From Rotaria sp. Silwood1 (Eukaryota > Rotifera > Eurotatoria > Philodinida > Philodinidae), in contig CAJNOP010000001.1 of NCBI GenBank assembly GCA_905250075.1, positions 8,316,922-8,380,921 on the forward strand: DNA of 64,000 nucleotides. The letters are read 5' to 3'. Under the pieces are notes generated by a model. That model did no database searches. It was not told where the DNA came from and saw only the letters and a program-made list of their open reading frames with translations. Below are positions 37,790 to 50,274 of this stretch, in pieces. Both the position numbers and the translations under genes were made by a program. Each line of letters opens with the position of its first letter. Position 1 is the first letter of the stretch.

Positions 37790-39986
37790 TTATTCAAGTT
37801 CTCCAATTGGAACACTTTTCATCCAAAGTTTATGCATAAATTGAAATAAATCATCTGTAACAGAAACTTTATATGGTGTTGGATTAAGATCACGTTTATG
37901 ATCTTTTCGTAATTCATCAATTTGTTCTCGAACATATGTACGAATTTGTTTTAATGTTGGTAATGAATATTTCATTTCACCATCAGCCCAATATAAATTA
38001 TATAAATTTCGAACTGATGTTGGTGTAACATATGCACGTTTTTGTTCTGAAAATGGATGTCGACTAAGCATTCGAACTGCTGCTTCTGGTGGTGGTTCAT
38101 TAATTTTTGTTAATACATCACATAATGCTTTACCATCATGACCATATAAACGATAGAGATTTTTTCGACCGGGTATTGTTACTTTTTCAATATCTTGACT
38201 AACTTTAATTCGTGGTGAACCAGCAAGCTAAAATTAAAAAATATATTTTAAAAAATAAAATAAAATCAAAACCAAAATAATACCTCAACTAATTTATAAA
38301 CACAACCAAGTGCTGGTTGTTTTTGACATGTAACTAAATGTGTACCAATACCAAATGAATCAATTGAATGTCCTTGTTTTTCTAATGATACTAATGTATC
38401 TTCATTAATATCATTACTTGCAACAATTGTAAAATGTTCCATATATGGTAAATTTAATTTTTTAGATATTTCATGAAATTTAGCACGAACTTCTAATGAT
38501 AAATAAGCTAAATCACCGGAATCAATACGTAAACCAACAGCTTGATAATTACATTCATGTAATGCACGTGCAACAGCTAAAAAATTTGGTACACCAGATT
38601 TAAGTACATCATATGTATCAACTAATGCTAAAAAATTTGTTGGAAATGCAATTGCATATGAAATAAATGCAGCTAATTCTCCTTTATTTGTTTCTTCAGG
38701 AAGAATTTTAAGTGTTGGACCAATTTCATTTAAATATTGTAAACATAAATCACTAAATGGACGACGTTCACCTGTTATACGATCACATAAATCTTTTTGT
38801 GATAAATCATTCATAGATTCATATGAATTAACATATGCATGAGCATGTGTACCTTTTATTGGAATTCCATAAAGTTTACCAGCTAATACATTTGATGTAC
38901 CATCAAATCCACCTAAATAACAATATTTTGATGCACTTAAACCTCCATCAGGACCTTGTGCACGACGTAAACCAAATTCAAGTAAAGTTTTATCAGCTCC
39001 TATTGCTGAACGAAATCGTGCAGCATTTGTTGCAACTAAACTTGCATAATTAACAAGTGTTAATAATGTTGTTTCAATTAATTGAGTTTTAATAACTGGA
39101 CCTTCAATTCGCATTAATGGTAAACGAGGAAAAACAACTGTACCTTAACAGTCAAAAGAAAAAAAAAACAAAAATTATTCTAAAAATTAAAAAAAATTTT
39201 TTTTTTAATGATGTTTTTTACCTTCAGGTACAGCATATATTTTAATATCATTCATATTAAGTGTTGATAAATAATCATAAAATTCTGGTTCAATATAAGA
39301 TGGTAATGATGCACGAAGATATTCAATATCACTTGGATGAAATTTATAATCACGAACAAATTTAAGACATTCATCAAGACCAGCAAATAATGTATATTCA
39401 CCACCGAATGCTAAAAAAGAAACAACAGTCAATAAACATAGATGCATTAAAAATTAATATAAGGTCATGTTGACACATACGATTTTTTCTAAAATATAAA
39501 TCAAATGTTGCCAATTCTTGATGTTTATTTGGTTTCCAATATGCATAAGCCATAGATATTTGATAAAGATCAGTTAAAAGTGGTTGAACCACACTTGATT
39601 GTTGTTCAGATGACATTAACAAAACTTTTTCACTTATTGATGATGTTAAAGATTCACGTGGTGATGCTGAATTTCTAAATGATGATTTTATATTTTCGTC
39701 AAAAGATGAATGTGATGATTGACAAGACGATGATGGTGCTGATGTATTTATTAAATATTCACTTTCGATGTTAACAGACGGTGGTATTAGTGCTGATGGT
39801 GCTCGTTGTGATTGACTATCTACAAGTCTAGACAAAAATTATTTTTAATAGACTTTTTTGTTCTGTGCAAAATAAAATAAAATAATTTTTTTCATACCTT
39901 TGCATTAAAACCTCTGTGTTACTCGTATTTGATAAACAATCTGTGTACATATCTTTTATTTGTGAAATACAATTGATGACTTCCAT
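37790..39986 (-). CDS. NAPRT: Nicotinate phosphoribosyltransferase
   Basis: First enzyme of the Preiss-Handler NAD salvage route: nicotinate + PRPP + ATP to nicotinate mononucleotide, in the cytosol. It is 640 residues in five exons (minus): 39898-39986, 39481-39827, 39222-39410, 38284-39143 and 37790-38227. The family core begins at about residue 110 with [18 protein letters not shown]. It continues through [87 protein letters not shown] and ASNDINEDT, and ends with the C-terminal [14 protein letters not shown] segment. These include the phosphate- and substrate-binding motifs. Human NAPRT (538 residues) begins almost at the core, so this protein carries about 95 extra Ser-rich N-terminal residues. 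The Met at 39986 is the first in frame. Confidence 0.95.
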
Positions 39987-40937
39987 ATTATCTATATCTA
40001 ATATTGTCAAGATTTTTAACTATCTGTCTCTTATCTTAATAATTCGAAAAAGAAACCAATGAAAGTAATAGTTAAGTATACAATGCGATAATAATTAATA
40101 ATAATAGTATTTGAAAATAATCGTGGAATATAATCTTATATATTGGAATATTATGAAAAGGAGAAATATTCGAGTTTATATACTTCATCCGAGGGTTCTC
40201 TTCCGTTTGGATTTTTTCTTTTTACATTTTATTTAGCTAGTCGGATTATTGTCACTATGTAAATATTTTTCTATTCGTATATATTGAATTTATTTGCATT
40301 ATAACATGCTTTATTGACTCATTTTTAAGGAAAAAAAAACTATCAAAAAAAAAAAATCATAAGTAGATTAATTTTGCAAGGCAAGTAAATATTTATGACC
40401 GTCTATCTACCTTTCCCCGAAAGAAAAAAATCAAAGGGTAAAGTATATTGTGCAAGAAAAGTAAATATAACCTGGTCAGAATGTCATTATAAGTCAGATC
40501 AAGGGATTGAATTTGTACAAAATTATAAAATAGGGATAGTGCCAACATGTTATCGTTTATCACATATGTTATGTCTTTCAGAATAGTGTGCAAAAAACAA
40601 GTGAATATAAAAGTTTTTGGTGCATATATATATATGTGTGTGTGTGTGTGCAAAAGCAGGTTAAACTTACTGGTACTCTCCGAAAGTGTTAATGGTTGTC
40701 ACTTTAAAAAAAAAATGCACAGAGAATTACACACACTATATTATAAAAAAAAGCCTATTGGAAAAAATATTGCAAACAGTTCCTTTCTTTTTTTGATTCG
40801 GCTTTCTTCTTTTTTTTTTTTTTTATATAGTTTTATATGTTTCATCCGTCTAGTAGCGTACCTTTTCTGTTCTTTTTTAACAATATTTTACACATGCATT
40901 ATGTCTCTTTAAATAAAAACATACGTCTGTCACGTAC
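39987..40937. other. Intergenic between NAPRT and the small upstream gene
   Basis: AT-rich. It contains a TATATG/TGTGTG dinucleotide tract at about 40625-40652 and several poly-A runs. It probably includes the NAPRT promoter. Confidence 0.45.
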
Positions 40938-41595
40938 TTTGTTCGATCGTCGTTTTGATGCTGATGGTTATATTCAGTTGTAATAATGTTTTCTTGAATA
41001 TTGTCGTTTAAATTTTTCTTCGTCTTGTTAACGTCAGTAAGAGGAATTATTTCACTTGACGAACAACTTTTATTCGATGATTTTCTGATTGATTCTTTGC
41101 TTGATGGCACTTTATTGATGCCTGTTCTTCTTACTAATGTTGCTGTTGTTCTCGTACTCGTTTCTAAAAAAAAGCAATTATATTTTAGATTTCTGAAGGT
41201 GAACGGAAACTAAGGGTATATATAATATATATATATGTGTGTGTGTATGTTAGTGCACTTTAAGAAAAAAAAATTTAGCGAAGAATGATTGAAAGAAATA
41301 AACATGTTTATATAGAGTCGGCAAACGATCGATCGATTAACGACTTTCGGCTAAATTTTTTCAAGATGGACGCTATGTCTACAAGTCATTTTAATGAGAA
41401 GATCGTAAAACATGCAAACTTTAGAGTTTTGTTTTCTATATTTCAATATTATAAACAATAGCTAATTGAAACAAAATATAAAATTAATAGAAGATTTTCT
41501 TTTTGTTTTTGTTTTTTTTCAAAAAGAATATATTCATAAGCTATGTTAAATGAAAAATATATTATTATTTTACTACCTGTATCAAACATTTTCAT
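40938..41595 (-). CDS. Partial gene model, Ser/Thr/Lys-rich, unknown
   Basis: Two exons join in phase: 41577-41595 (MKMFDT plus one base, donor GTAGTA) and 40938-41163 (TSTRTTATLVRRTGINKVPS... ending at donor GTACGT). The product is polar and Ser/Lys/Asn-rich. No confident third exon was found. A CTTTAAA-type acceptor at 40702-40703 would end the protein four codons later at TAA 40689-40691. No junction into the NAPRT start exon keeps phase, so I treat it as separate. Codon use looks native. Function unknown. Confidence 0.4.
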
Positions 41596-44500
41596 ATAGG
41601 AGAAGATATCGATTGAAGAATAATTTGCTTATCTAAACTTTATTATCATCAAATCACATTTTATATATAAGAATGAGTCAAGGTCAGACAAATGTTATTT
41701 ACTTAAAAATAATTGATGTGTGACGTAGGTAAAATATTGTTCGCACACAAAACGCACTTTTACATCATCACCAAAAGAAACATTAACATCAAAAAAAAAA
41801 AAAAAAGAATAAATTGTCTACAGTACAATGATCACCAATCAATGAATGAGATTAAACTCATAATAACAAAATATTATTCGTGTAATCGTACTCATATGTC
41901 ACAGATACCCAACAAACGAATATTATTTAAATGATTAATACATTAAACATAATCAAAAGTGGTGATCAGTGACACCAAAACAACCATATAATTATTTGAT
42001 AGGGTCAAAGTTTTAATAAATTTCATTCGCTAACTAAAGTTTATTTTTAATACAATCAGATTTTTTTGTTTTTTGTTTTATCTCAATATAAACATAATAT
42101 AAAAACCAAAAAACTTAATCGTAACTATATTCTACAACATAATAGAAATCATTTATTTTAATTTTTATTTATTAAATAATAAATTTTTGATTCTATAGAT
42201 GTTTTTTCCTTAATATTAATATTGTTTGATTTCATATTATCTTCCATTGGATTTAATAATTAATTTTTCTATCACTAAGTTAGTTTCAATCGATTGAATA
42301 TCGTTCTCATATCAAAATTTTTTGATTTTGTTTATTTTCTACTTCGAAAGAATTTTTATTTTACATTTAATCTTTTTCTGTAACTATTACTATTTTTTTT
42401 AGAACTTATTCTATGCCTCTTAAATATTATTATAAAATATACATTTACGAAGAAACTATCTGAAGTATAACTCGTCGTTCAAATTCATCTTGGACGTACA
42501 AGGAACTATCAGTAAGATTCAAAAAAATCTTACAAAAGTTCATGCTGATGAGATCAATTATGACCGTTTTATTAAATTTTCTATCCATTGTTAATTCTTC
42601 ATTAAAAAAAAAAATTAAATAACAGAATTTCAATCTACAATTTTGTCCATCAAACGATTTTATGTTTGTGCAAATATCTTGATGTGTCAAGCGACGAAGT
42701 GTTGGAAATTTAATATTTCTATAAATAAACATTCGTTCTGGCTGAAACTTTCAAGATATTCTAAGGATCATCAAATCGATATTCTGTTATTTGATTTGTG
42801 CAGTAAATATTTTAAAAAAATCAGGACAAAACTCGAGTCTACAAGATCATAGATCCGGCCCATTTGACGGTTTTTCTAGTCTTACCTAAACCTTCTTGTT
42901 GATCCAATATGATTGCAAAAACGACGAATTATACAGTTGAGATAGTTTCTTCGTTAATGATCGATATGTGTATGTTTTATTTTAAGATCATACGAGGATT
43001 TTTCTATCATAACAATTGTTTAATATTTATAGAAAATTAATAGAATTTCTACAATTTTATTAGATAGGGTTTTTCTAATGAGTTGATTGTTTCTTGATTT
43101 ATAATTGATAATAAAGAATTGAAAAAGTTCTGCTTCATAATAAATGAATAGAGATTATTTTGCAATCACTATAAATATATAACCACATGACATTCACTTT
43201 TCTATTTGTTCTTGTTTAATTTAGCCTTTCGTCGATATATTTATTTATTGGCCGATCTCTTCTTTTCTGTGTTAAATGAATCTAGGCACATTTTTTCCAT
43301 ATACATCTTCTAAAACAAAGGAGAAGATCATTCTCGATTTACCTTTTTTCTTCTTATTAAATAAATATTGTATTTTTACTAAATAAACTATTTGTTTTCT
43401 TTCGGTTGGTTTAGTTAAAAAAGTGTGTCTTATCTAACTAATTCAACTTATGATATTTATTTTTCTTTCTTAAGATTAAATCAAACCAAATATAACGAGA
43501 AGGTGAAAAGAAAAAAAGATCTAAAAAATAAATAAATCAAACTTTTATTTCATGAATTATTTGAAGGAGATGTACTCATTAATTACATACAATTAAGGAT
43601 GTTTAAATGTAATTCTGATTAATTTCAAGTCTAGAATTAGAATTGGTCCATCCCTAGAAATAATTTTGTCTCTTCAAGCCATCTATTGAAAGACTTTTTT
43701 CTTTAAAAAAATTCATCTTTACTCAATATATTAAAGATCTTACTTATAGTGTAATGCAAACATTTACAAATAGTTTAACAAAATATATTAATCATCACTT
43801 ATATTTTGTCAATTGTGCAATAAAAATCATTACCGATTTCTCAATGAACTTAATCGATATATTTAGATAAGTACTCAACTACACATGAGACAACATATAC
43901 ATCATCTTCGATTTTCTGGAACTTTTTTTGCAATTCTGTAACAAAATATAATTCATCAAAAACTAATTTTCTTGTTATATTAAGTACAAAACATGTTTTA
44001 TTGTGAAAACCAAAATTCTTCTTTTTTCATAATAAAATAAAAAATGATCATATAGTTTCCAGTTAAATATTTTATTTTAATTATGTCAACCGATCATAAC
44101 TAGACGTGTACGGAATCAAGGTTTTTTTTTTATCCCGATAACTTCTTTTTGAGCGGTTCCCAATTGTAGTTACAATGAATCTAGTATGTTCCTGGTCACA
44201 GTTCCAGTAGCTACGACCGGCATTGGTTCTGTACTTCAAATTTTCTTTACTATGATGTAATGTGAGTCTTCAATAGTTTTAATTTACTCGAAGTATTAAT
44301 AATAATGGATTAATATTTGAAACACTATAAAAATTATTTGTAGAACTTAAATGTTCATGTAGCTAATTCTAATAAATAAAGATAAAATAGATTTCATTTA
44401 ATTTGATAAAATTAACTGTCAAATTCTTTTTTTTTTGTCGTGTGTCATTGCAATTAAGCAGAAGATAATATAGTTTAATTAGATGAAATAGTCATATATA

Positions 44501-45986
44501 TTGTGGTTTCCAATTCATAAACAACATAAATAAGAGTTCTAACGGAAATATATGAAAAAGTATTGATATTATTGTTTAATTAATTTAAATTGGAAAAGAA
44601 ATATTTTAAATCGAATCATAACTTGTTCAATGAATGACTACTTAAAAATAGTAATCATCTCAATGCTGTTCAATATTTGCAGTATGTAAAAACATATTGA
44701 AATTAAAAATTATTATTTGAAAATTTTTGTTTTTTATTTCTTATCATTTGAATTAATGATTAATCTATTTAAAAAATTCATTGATATCATCCGAATGCTA
44801 GTCAATAGTTTCAAACCAATTTATAGGAATCTAAATAATCAATGTTCGTACTTAGGGAAAAACTTTATTTTTGTATTTTTATAATTAAAAGAAGAAAATA
44901 ATTTTCTAAAGCGTATTAACTAAATAGAAAGAAAGAAAAATGAATAAGTAATTGTAGAAAAAAAAGTTATTATATTTCAACTTTTCCTTACATAAATTTA
45001 ATTGAATCTGTTTGATTGCTTTTTAAAACTATTATTCCTATATTTTCAAACTGATATTTATTTAAAAATTAATATGAAAATGAAATATTTCTGTAGCAAT
45101 AAGTTAAGAACATGAATACTCATAGTTCATTTGAATCTACATAATATGCATAGTCTCGATTAAACAGTTGGAAAACTTTTCTCGTTAATAAAAATCGACA
45201 TCATTTTAAAGTTGAATATTTTCTATGGACGATGAGTCATTCTGGCAAAAAATTAAGCTTTACATCTCCTAATTTATATTCAATTTTTGTATTGGTATAG
45301 TTTCTAATAGAATTGATTAAGTGTTTAGCGTTTATTATTTAAAAATAAGAATAATAATCGTTTCTATAGTTATATATTTGTAGTATTAGGATGAATATAT
45401 CATTTATTACATATTTATGTTTTACGTAAATATTTGAGTAACTATGAAAAGAAGACAAATAATGTTCTTTTGTTTCACGTGTTATTCGGACAAGATGAAA
45501 AAGAACAGAAAAATTCATCGACAAAAGTCCAACACGTTGTAGAATCAACAAAATTCAAAAGGTGAGATCATTATTTTTTCAAAATACTGTTAAAGTAAAT
45601 GAAATTGAATTTCGAAATAGTTCAATCCTTTTCTTTTTTTTCAATATTGTTTCTTATTCGTTATTATGATAATTAGTATTCTTTTGTTACTATTATTTTT
45701 AACAAAAATTAAAAATTGTTTCAAATAGAAAAAGTATTACTTCCTTTTCTTTTTTTTTCTTTTTCGAAGAAAAAGAAACATCAAAATCAATTAAAAGTAA
45801 ATACAAAACAAACCAATACATATATATTTATTTATATACGATTACAATAATAAATTTTCTTTATTTTTTATTTTTTAATTCCTATGGAAATAATTTGTAA
45901 GTCAAACGAAATAAATATTTTTATTAATTGAAAAAGCAAATGGTAAAATCTACTTCATATGATTTGTTTTTTTTTGTTTTTTTGAC
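41596..45986. other. Intergenic, 4.4 kb
   Basis: Mostly AT-rich filler. A minus-strand frame at 42445-42732 may be a gene remnant. A less AT-rich patch at 44100-44235 holds no recognised feature. The run-up to 45986 is pyrimidine-rich and leads into the RING gene start. Confidence 0.45.
42445..42732 (-). pseudogene. Possible remnant of a leucine-rich/F-box type gene
   Basis: The open frame (95 codons) contains RNIKFPTLRRLTHQDICTNI, loosely like LRR segments of F-box proteins that are numerous in bdelloids. It has no flanking exons that splice in phase, and it includes a poly-T-coded Phe run that looks non-coding. A remnant at best. Confidence 0.2.
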
Positions 45987-45988
45987 AG
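45987..45988 (+). promoter_or_regulatory. Candidate trans-splice acceptor abutting the RING gene ATG
   Basis: A long T-rich tract (about 45964-45983) ends in GACAG, and the start codon follows with no intervening base. An mRNA processed here would have no 5' UTR of its own, as expected if a spliced leader supplies it. SL trans-splicing is established in rotifers. An ordinary 5'-UTR cis-intron is the alternative. Confidence 0.45.
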
Positions 45989-46543
45989 ATGTCGAATATT
46001 CAATATGAATATGTTGATGAGTCATCGATTGATGAAAACTATAAATGTTTAATATGTAATGAACCATTTCAACAACCAATAACAACATCTTGTGATCATA
46101 GTTATTGTCAAGTATGTATTCAACGTTGGTTAGATGAAGGTTATTCATCATGTCCTGCATGTCGTCATCCTTTATCAATTAATAATTTAAAACCAGTTAC
46201 AACTCGTTTAATATTAAATATTCTTGATAAATTACTTGTTAAATGTCTTCAATGTGGACAAACTGGAATTCAACGTGGGAATTTTAATGATCATATTACG
46301 AAAATATGTCCAAAAGGAAGTATTGTTTGTTCAGCATCTGATATAAAATGTCCATGGTCTGGTCAACGTGATCAACTTCAAAATCATCTTATCGATTGTA
46401 GTTATGAACAATTAAGACCAGTCTTAAATTCACTTATTAATACAAATCGACAACTTGAACAACAAGTTCAATTTCTAACAAATCAAGTACAAACTTTACA
46501 AACAGCAGGTCAATCTATAATAGAATTGTATGAAGAAGATTAA
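45989..46543 (+). CDS. RING-type E3 ligase with TRAF-like zinc fingers
   Basis: 184 residues, single coding exon. The C3HC4 RING is complete: C20, C23, C35, H37, C40, C43, C55, C58. TRAF-type zinc-finger residues follow (C86, C89, H102, C107, then C114, C121, H133, C137). Residues about 140-178 form a Gln/Leu-rich coiled coil (NRQLEQQVQFLTNQVQTLQ), suggesting oligomers. There is no MATH domain, so it is not a canonical TRAF. It is closer to short RNF41/RNF151-like or LNX-like proteins that are expanded in rotifers. Predicted role: ubiquitin transfer in the cytosol. Substrate unknown. Confidence 0.88.
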   Translation: MSNIQYEYVDESSIDENYKCLICNEPFQQPITTSCDHSYCQVCIQRWLDEGYSSCPACRHPLSINNLKPVTTRLILNILDKLLVKCLQCGQTGIQRGNFNDHITKICPKGSIVCSASDIKCPWSGQRDQLQNHLIDCSYEQLRPVLNSLINTNRQLEQQVQFLTNQVQTLQTAGQSIIELYEED

Positions 46544-46639
46544 CGAGAAAAATATTTCACTTGTCTCTTATTTTGCTACTTATATATATTATTAAAACTT
46601 TAAAAGAATTTTGATTCATATTAAGATTTGACTGACCTA

Positions 46640-46990
46640 TCGAATTTTTTTCCTAGAGTCTCTAGATTTTTGAGAAAACCCTGTAATATCACATTTTCAT
46701 GTGAAACTTTGCGTATATAGAAAAGTTAACTAGACTAGATTCTATAAAAAAAAATTCAGAAGTTTTCAAGAACGTCTCTTTCAAAGGTGAAGCTTTCAAA
46801 AGCAAATGCATATTGTATACATCGTCCATGAAAAAGTATCTATATTTTGAAAATCTCATATATCCAAGAAACTTTATTCAAAACTTTTGACCTTTTTTCA
46901 TGCAAATTAGTTTAACTAAGTTCTTTATATGTGCAAAACTTCAGATCAAAATTCCTAAAAAACGAGTTTTTCGAAAGCTAGTGCCGCCTC
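46640..46990. repeat. Imperfect palindrome, about 350 bp
   Basis: The left TGTGAAACTTTGCGTATATAG with AAGTTAACTAGACTA (about 46701-46736) pairs with the complement of TTAGTTTAACTAAGTTCTTTATATGTGCAAAACTTCAGA (about 46907-46945). The centre is near 46815. Diverged. Confidence 0.6.
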
Positions 46991-47251
46991 TACAAAATAA
47001 ACATATTAACAATTCGGTACCTTAGTCAAATATTAATAGAAATCGAACTCATTTTAGGGCGTTCATAAGAACACTATGTTATACCTACAGGAAAAAAAAC
47101 ATTGAATATTCAGAAGGAACAAGGCTGAAAAGATTCTCCCGTTAGTGTTGATGAACCATAATGCAACTGTACAGCGAGAAATTTATTTCCTCTCTATACC
47201 ATATTCTTCGAGTATCTCTCACAACTTTTGAAATGAAACTAATTTTCGTTC

Positions 47252-47794
47252 CAGAATTAAAAAAGGGGTTGGTGTAAGTGCATAAACTCGATAACAGTAA
47301 TAGCTAGCGATCTACGATTTTCACCAATTGAAAGAGGAGAGGTAGGAATGTATTTTCTTCCGATAATGTATAAGACGAAATCCTTTTAAAACTGATTATC
47401 TTCGAAAAGCATGAAAATGACTTGCCATCTAGATGAAATTTTGATTTTGACCTTTGATTTTGATAGAGAGACTTCAGTCTATAGTTCAAGATACAATATG
47501 CTTTATTACATTTTCATCGAGGTGTCAAGCTATTCTTATAAAAAGTTCGAAAACGTAGTAAAAATTGAGCGAAATTTCTTGTCTAAATCAAAGGTCAAAA
47601 TCAAAATTTCATCTAGATGGCAAGTCCTTTTCATACTTTTCGAAGATGAGCAGTTTTAAAAGGATTTCGTCTTATACATTATCGGAAGAAATAATATTCC
47701 GATCTCTCTCATCTTTCAATTGGTGAAAAGCGCAGATCACTAGCTATTACCGCTATCAAGTTATTGCACTTACATCAACCCTTCTTTAATTCTG
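47252..47794. repeat. Well-paired palindrome, about 540 bp
   Basis: The ends CCAGAATTAAAAAAGGGGTT and AACCCTTCTTTAATTCTGG are inverted copies. Strong inner pairs are TTACTGTTATCGAGTT-type blocks, CTTCCGATAATGTATAAGACG with CGTCTTATACATTATCGGAAG, and TTGCCATCTAGATGAAATTT with AAATTTCATCTAGATGGCAA. The centre is near 47523, and the unpaired middle is short. Arm identity looks higher than in most others here. Confidence 0.85.
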
Positions 47795-47991
47795 GCGCGA
47801 ATATTGCAGATTAAATATGCCTGTTTTCCTTCTCATATGTATCGTCATTTAGTAAAATGAACATGTTTTTTTTTTTCTGTTTTACAGACACATTTTAATA
47901 GTGCATATAGATATTCCCAAAGAAATTGTGTTCACAACGTTTCTGATTTTTTTTTCTTGTTGTATTTATAGTTCAAAAGCCAAGCAGACGA

Positions 47992-48477
47992 ATGATAAGT
48001 TTTGATAAACTTTTTGAAATCGATAAAAAAGTTGATTCTGGAACATTATCAGAATCCTATGAAGGTTTAAAATGGATAAATGTATGGTATATGCATGAAC
48101 AATGGGTTAAAGCAAATCATGCACATAGTGGATGGGAAAATGCTTTTACAAATGGTCATGTATGTATTGTTTTTAATGGAAAAGAGGGTCCTATGAGTAT
48201 CTGTTCAAAACGACGAGATAAAGATACATTTTCATTAATTTCTTTTGAAGCAACTTCTGCTTGGCTTGATAATCTTCAAGTTAAATTAATTGGACGACGA
48301 GTCAAAGAAGATCTTTATTCAACAACAATCGTTCTTCAATATGATACATCTCAAATATTTAATTTGGATTGGAATGATATTGATGAAATTCAATTTATAC
48401 CAATTAGTGGAACATCACATCCGGGAATTCAATATACGGAAAAATATTTTGCAATAACATGGATATTAGTAGATTAA
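47992..48477 (+). CDS. Protein with a YxGLxW-type domain, unknown
   Basis: 161 residues from ATG 47992. The frame is also open upstream to an acceptor-like TTATAG (codons QKPSRR), so a 5' exon may exist. It opens SFDKLFEIDKKVDSG and SYEGLKWINVWYMHEQW, then SGWENAFTNGHVCIVFNG and SFEATSAWLDNLQVKLIGRR. This pattern (FDxL... Y-x-G-L-x-W... F...A.W.DNL.V...G) resembles a beta-sandwich module seen in uncharacterised fungal and invertebrate proteins. That comparison is from memory. No catalytic residues are evident. AATAAA at 48526-48531 follows the stop by about 50 bp. Confidence 0.65.
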   Translation: MISFDKLFEIDKKVDSGTLSESYEGLKWINVWYMHEQWVKANHAHSGWENAFTNGHVCIVFNGKEGPMSICSKRRDKDTFSLISFEATSAWLDNLQVKLIGRRVKEDLYSTTIVLQYDTSQIFNLDWNDIDEIQFIPISGTSHPGIQYTEKYFAITWILVD

Positions 48478-49500
48478 AATCTTGTTTGTACATAGAATAT
48501 GATTTTAATCTTGATAGGTTCATTCAATAAAATAAAATATATATATTGAGAAAACTTGTGAAATCAAATAAAAACCATCACAAAGACTAATACACAAAAA
48601 CATTTTAATTAGTAATAATTTTAACTAAAATTTAGTGATTACAGATCAGTTAATTGACAATATGATAAATTATACAAAATATTTGTATTTTGAAAAAATG
48701 AATACTATTATTCTTACCTCTTTCATTATCGATTCCTTTTTAAGTATTTTATCTAATAGTCATTCAATTAATGAATTTTTGCTAAATATGACTGTCGAAA
48801 AACAATTGATTAAAATTATAAGCATGGATTTTGTTCGATTTTTGAATGAATTAAAAATAAATTAAGTTGTGAATTAATCCTAGTGTTTATCATTCATATT
48901 CTTATAGATATTTTATTCTCGGATCTGAATATAGAGGTAAGAATAAAAACCTTTAGACTATAGGTTTAGTTGAAAACGCGTAACGAATGAACAAATTCTA
49001 CACTTCACTGAGAAATTGGACAGAGAATTCTTTATTATGAATATTGAACTGAACAAGATTTTTATACTTGAATAAACTTTATCAATAGTCTATATTTGAT
49101 GCTCTAAAAATTAAAACTTCTTTAAATGTGTAATTAGTAAATTGCATCATAAAAGTATAACTAAACTCGATGCATCAGTATAAGTATGTTTTATTAAAAT
49201 AACTTCCAATGATCAACACTGTGATGAAGAAAAGGCAGCAAAAGTTCTGAACAAAAAATCTCAATTGATCAATAACTGTTGATATATTTGGATAAAACTA
49301 TATTCTAATAATAAATATTTCTTTTATGATATTATTTTCTTCATTTTTTAATATGATGTCGCGTACTCTTTTAATAAATAATTCAGCAGAAAAAAACTTC
49401 CGAAAAATAAATTATTATTAATATATTGCCTTGAAGAAGAAAAGAGAATTATTTTTTTTTTCTGTTTCTCGAGGTATGCTTGCATGAGAGTGACTCCAAC
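48478..49500. other. Intergenic, 1.0 kb
   Basis: Holds the polyadenylation signal of the preceding gene and AT-rich spacer. A 76-codon frame at 48635-48865 has no supporting features. Confidence 0.45.
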
Positions 49501-50274
49501 ATGTGTCATTGCTTCTTTTCTTTCCTTAAAAAGAACGTAAGTTTAATACAACAATTTTTTCTATTTTGTCTTATTCTTTTGTATTGGATTTTTCCAACGA
49601 CGACATGCTTCTCCCTTTTTTGGCCTTTATAAACTATTTCACTAGTTCATTGTTTCATTCGTATCGACAAAGAGAAATACTAGCACATGCGAAAAAAAGA
49701 TTATTATAAACAACAATCATGTAAATATATATTAGACAGAGAAGAGTACAATGATCCTGATGATGAATATTTGATCGAATTCAAGACACTGTTATTTGAT
49801 GAGTTATTATACAATATAAGAAAGGTGCCTTTCGCTGGTCATATCAATAATCATTTATTAAATGATAACGCAACGTTTTATGATTGCATACGAAGTAATT
49901 CACTCTATTGGTTATATACAGCTGATAGACGAATGATCCATGATGAAAGAGTCTATTCATTTCGTTTCTGTAATCCATGCCATCCTGATTATTATGAATC
50001 ATTTATTATTGACAAACATCCTTTATTTGTACCATCACAACAACATCGTCATGGATTAGAAGGATGGTATAAATATATAGGAAAAGAATTACCAAAAACG
50101 ATTGAAAATTATTTAAATGTAGCTAATATTATGAATGAAACTGTATCTCATGAAACGAAAATCTTTGTGAATAATAAATATGAACGATTGGATATTGAAT
50201 TTTATTTTCGACATGTTTATCGTAAACGACTAACAATTACATTTGAACCTGGCTATCCTGCTGTTGTTGTTTAA
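49501..50274 (+). CDS. 208-residue protein, unknown
   Basis: Proposed exons are 49501-49536 (MCHCFFSFLKKN, donor GTAAGT) and 49684-50274 (acceptor ACTAG), joining in phase 0. Without the first exon the protein starts at ATG 49687 (195 residues). The short Cys/Phe-rich N-terminus could be palmitoylated. The body contains CIRSNSLYWLYTADRRM, FRFCNPCHPDYYESF, GLEGWYKYIGKELPKTIENY and a basic beta-rich end. There is no known domain or signal peptide. AATAAA at 50336-50341 lies about 60 bp after the stop, which supports a real transcript. Confidence 0.6.

Larger units (their letters stand above)
46544..47991. other. Intergenic or 5' intron with two palindromes
   Basis: This 1.4 kb between two plus-strand genes is largely made of two consecutive imperfect palindromes (46640-46990 and 47252-47794). 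An acceptor-like TTATAG at about 47965-47970 precedes the next gene. Confidence 0.55.

Noticed and set aside
37555-37815. Minus-strand frame rich in Phe/Lys next to NAPRT
   Set aside because: Poly-A/T tracts read as Phe and Lys; it overlaps the NAPRT 3' end out of frame.
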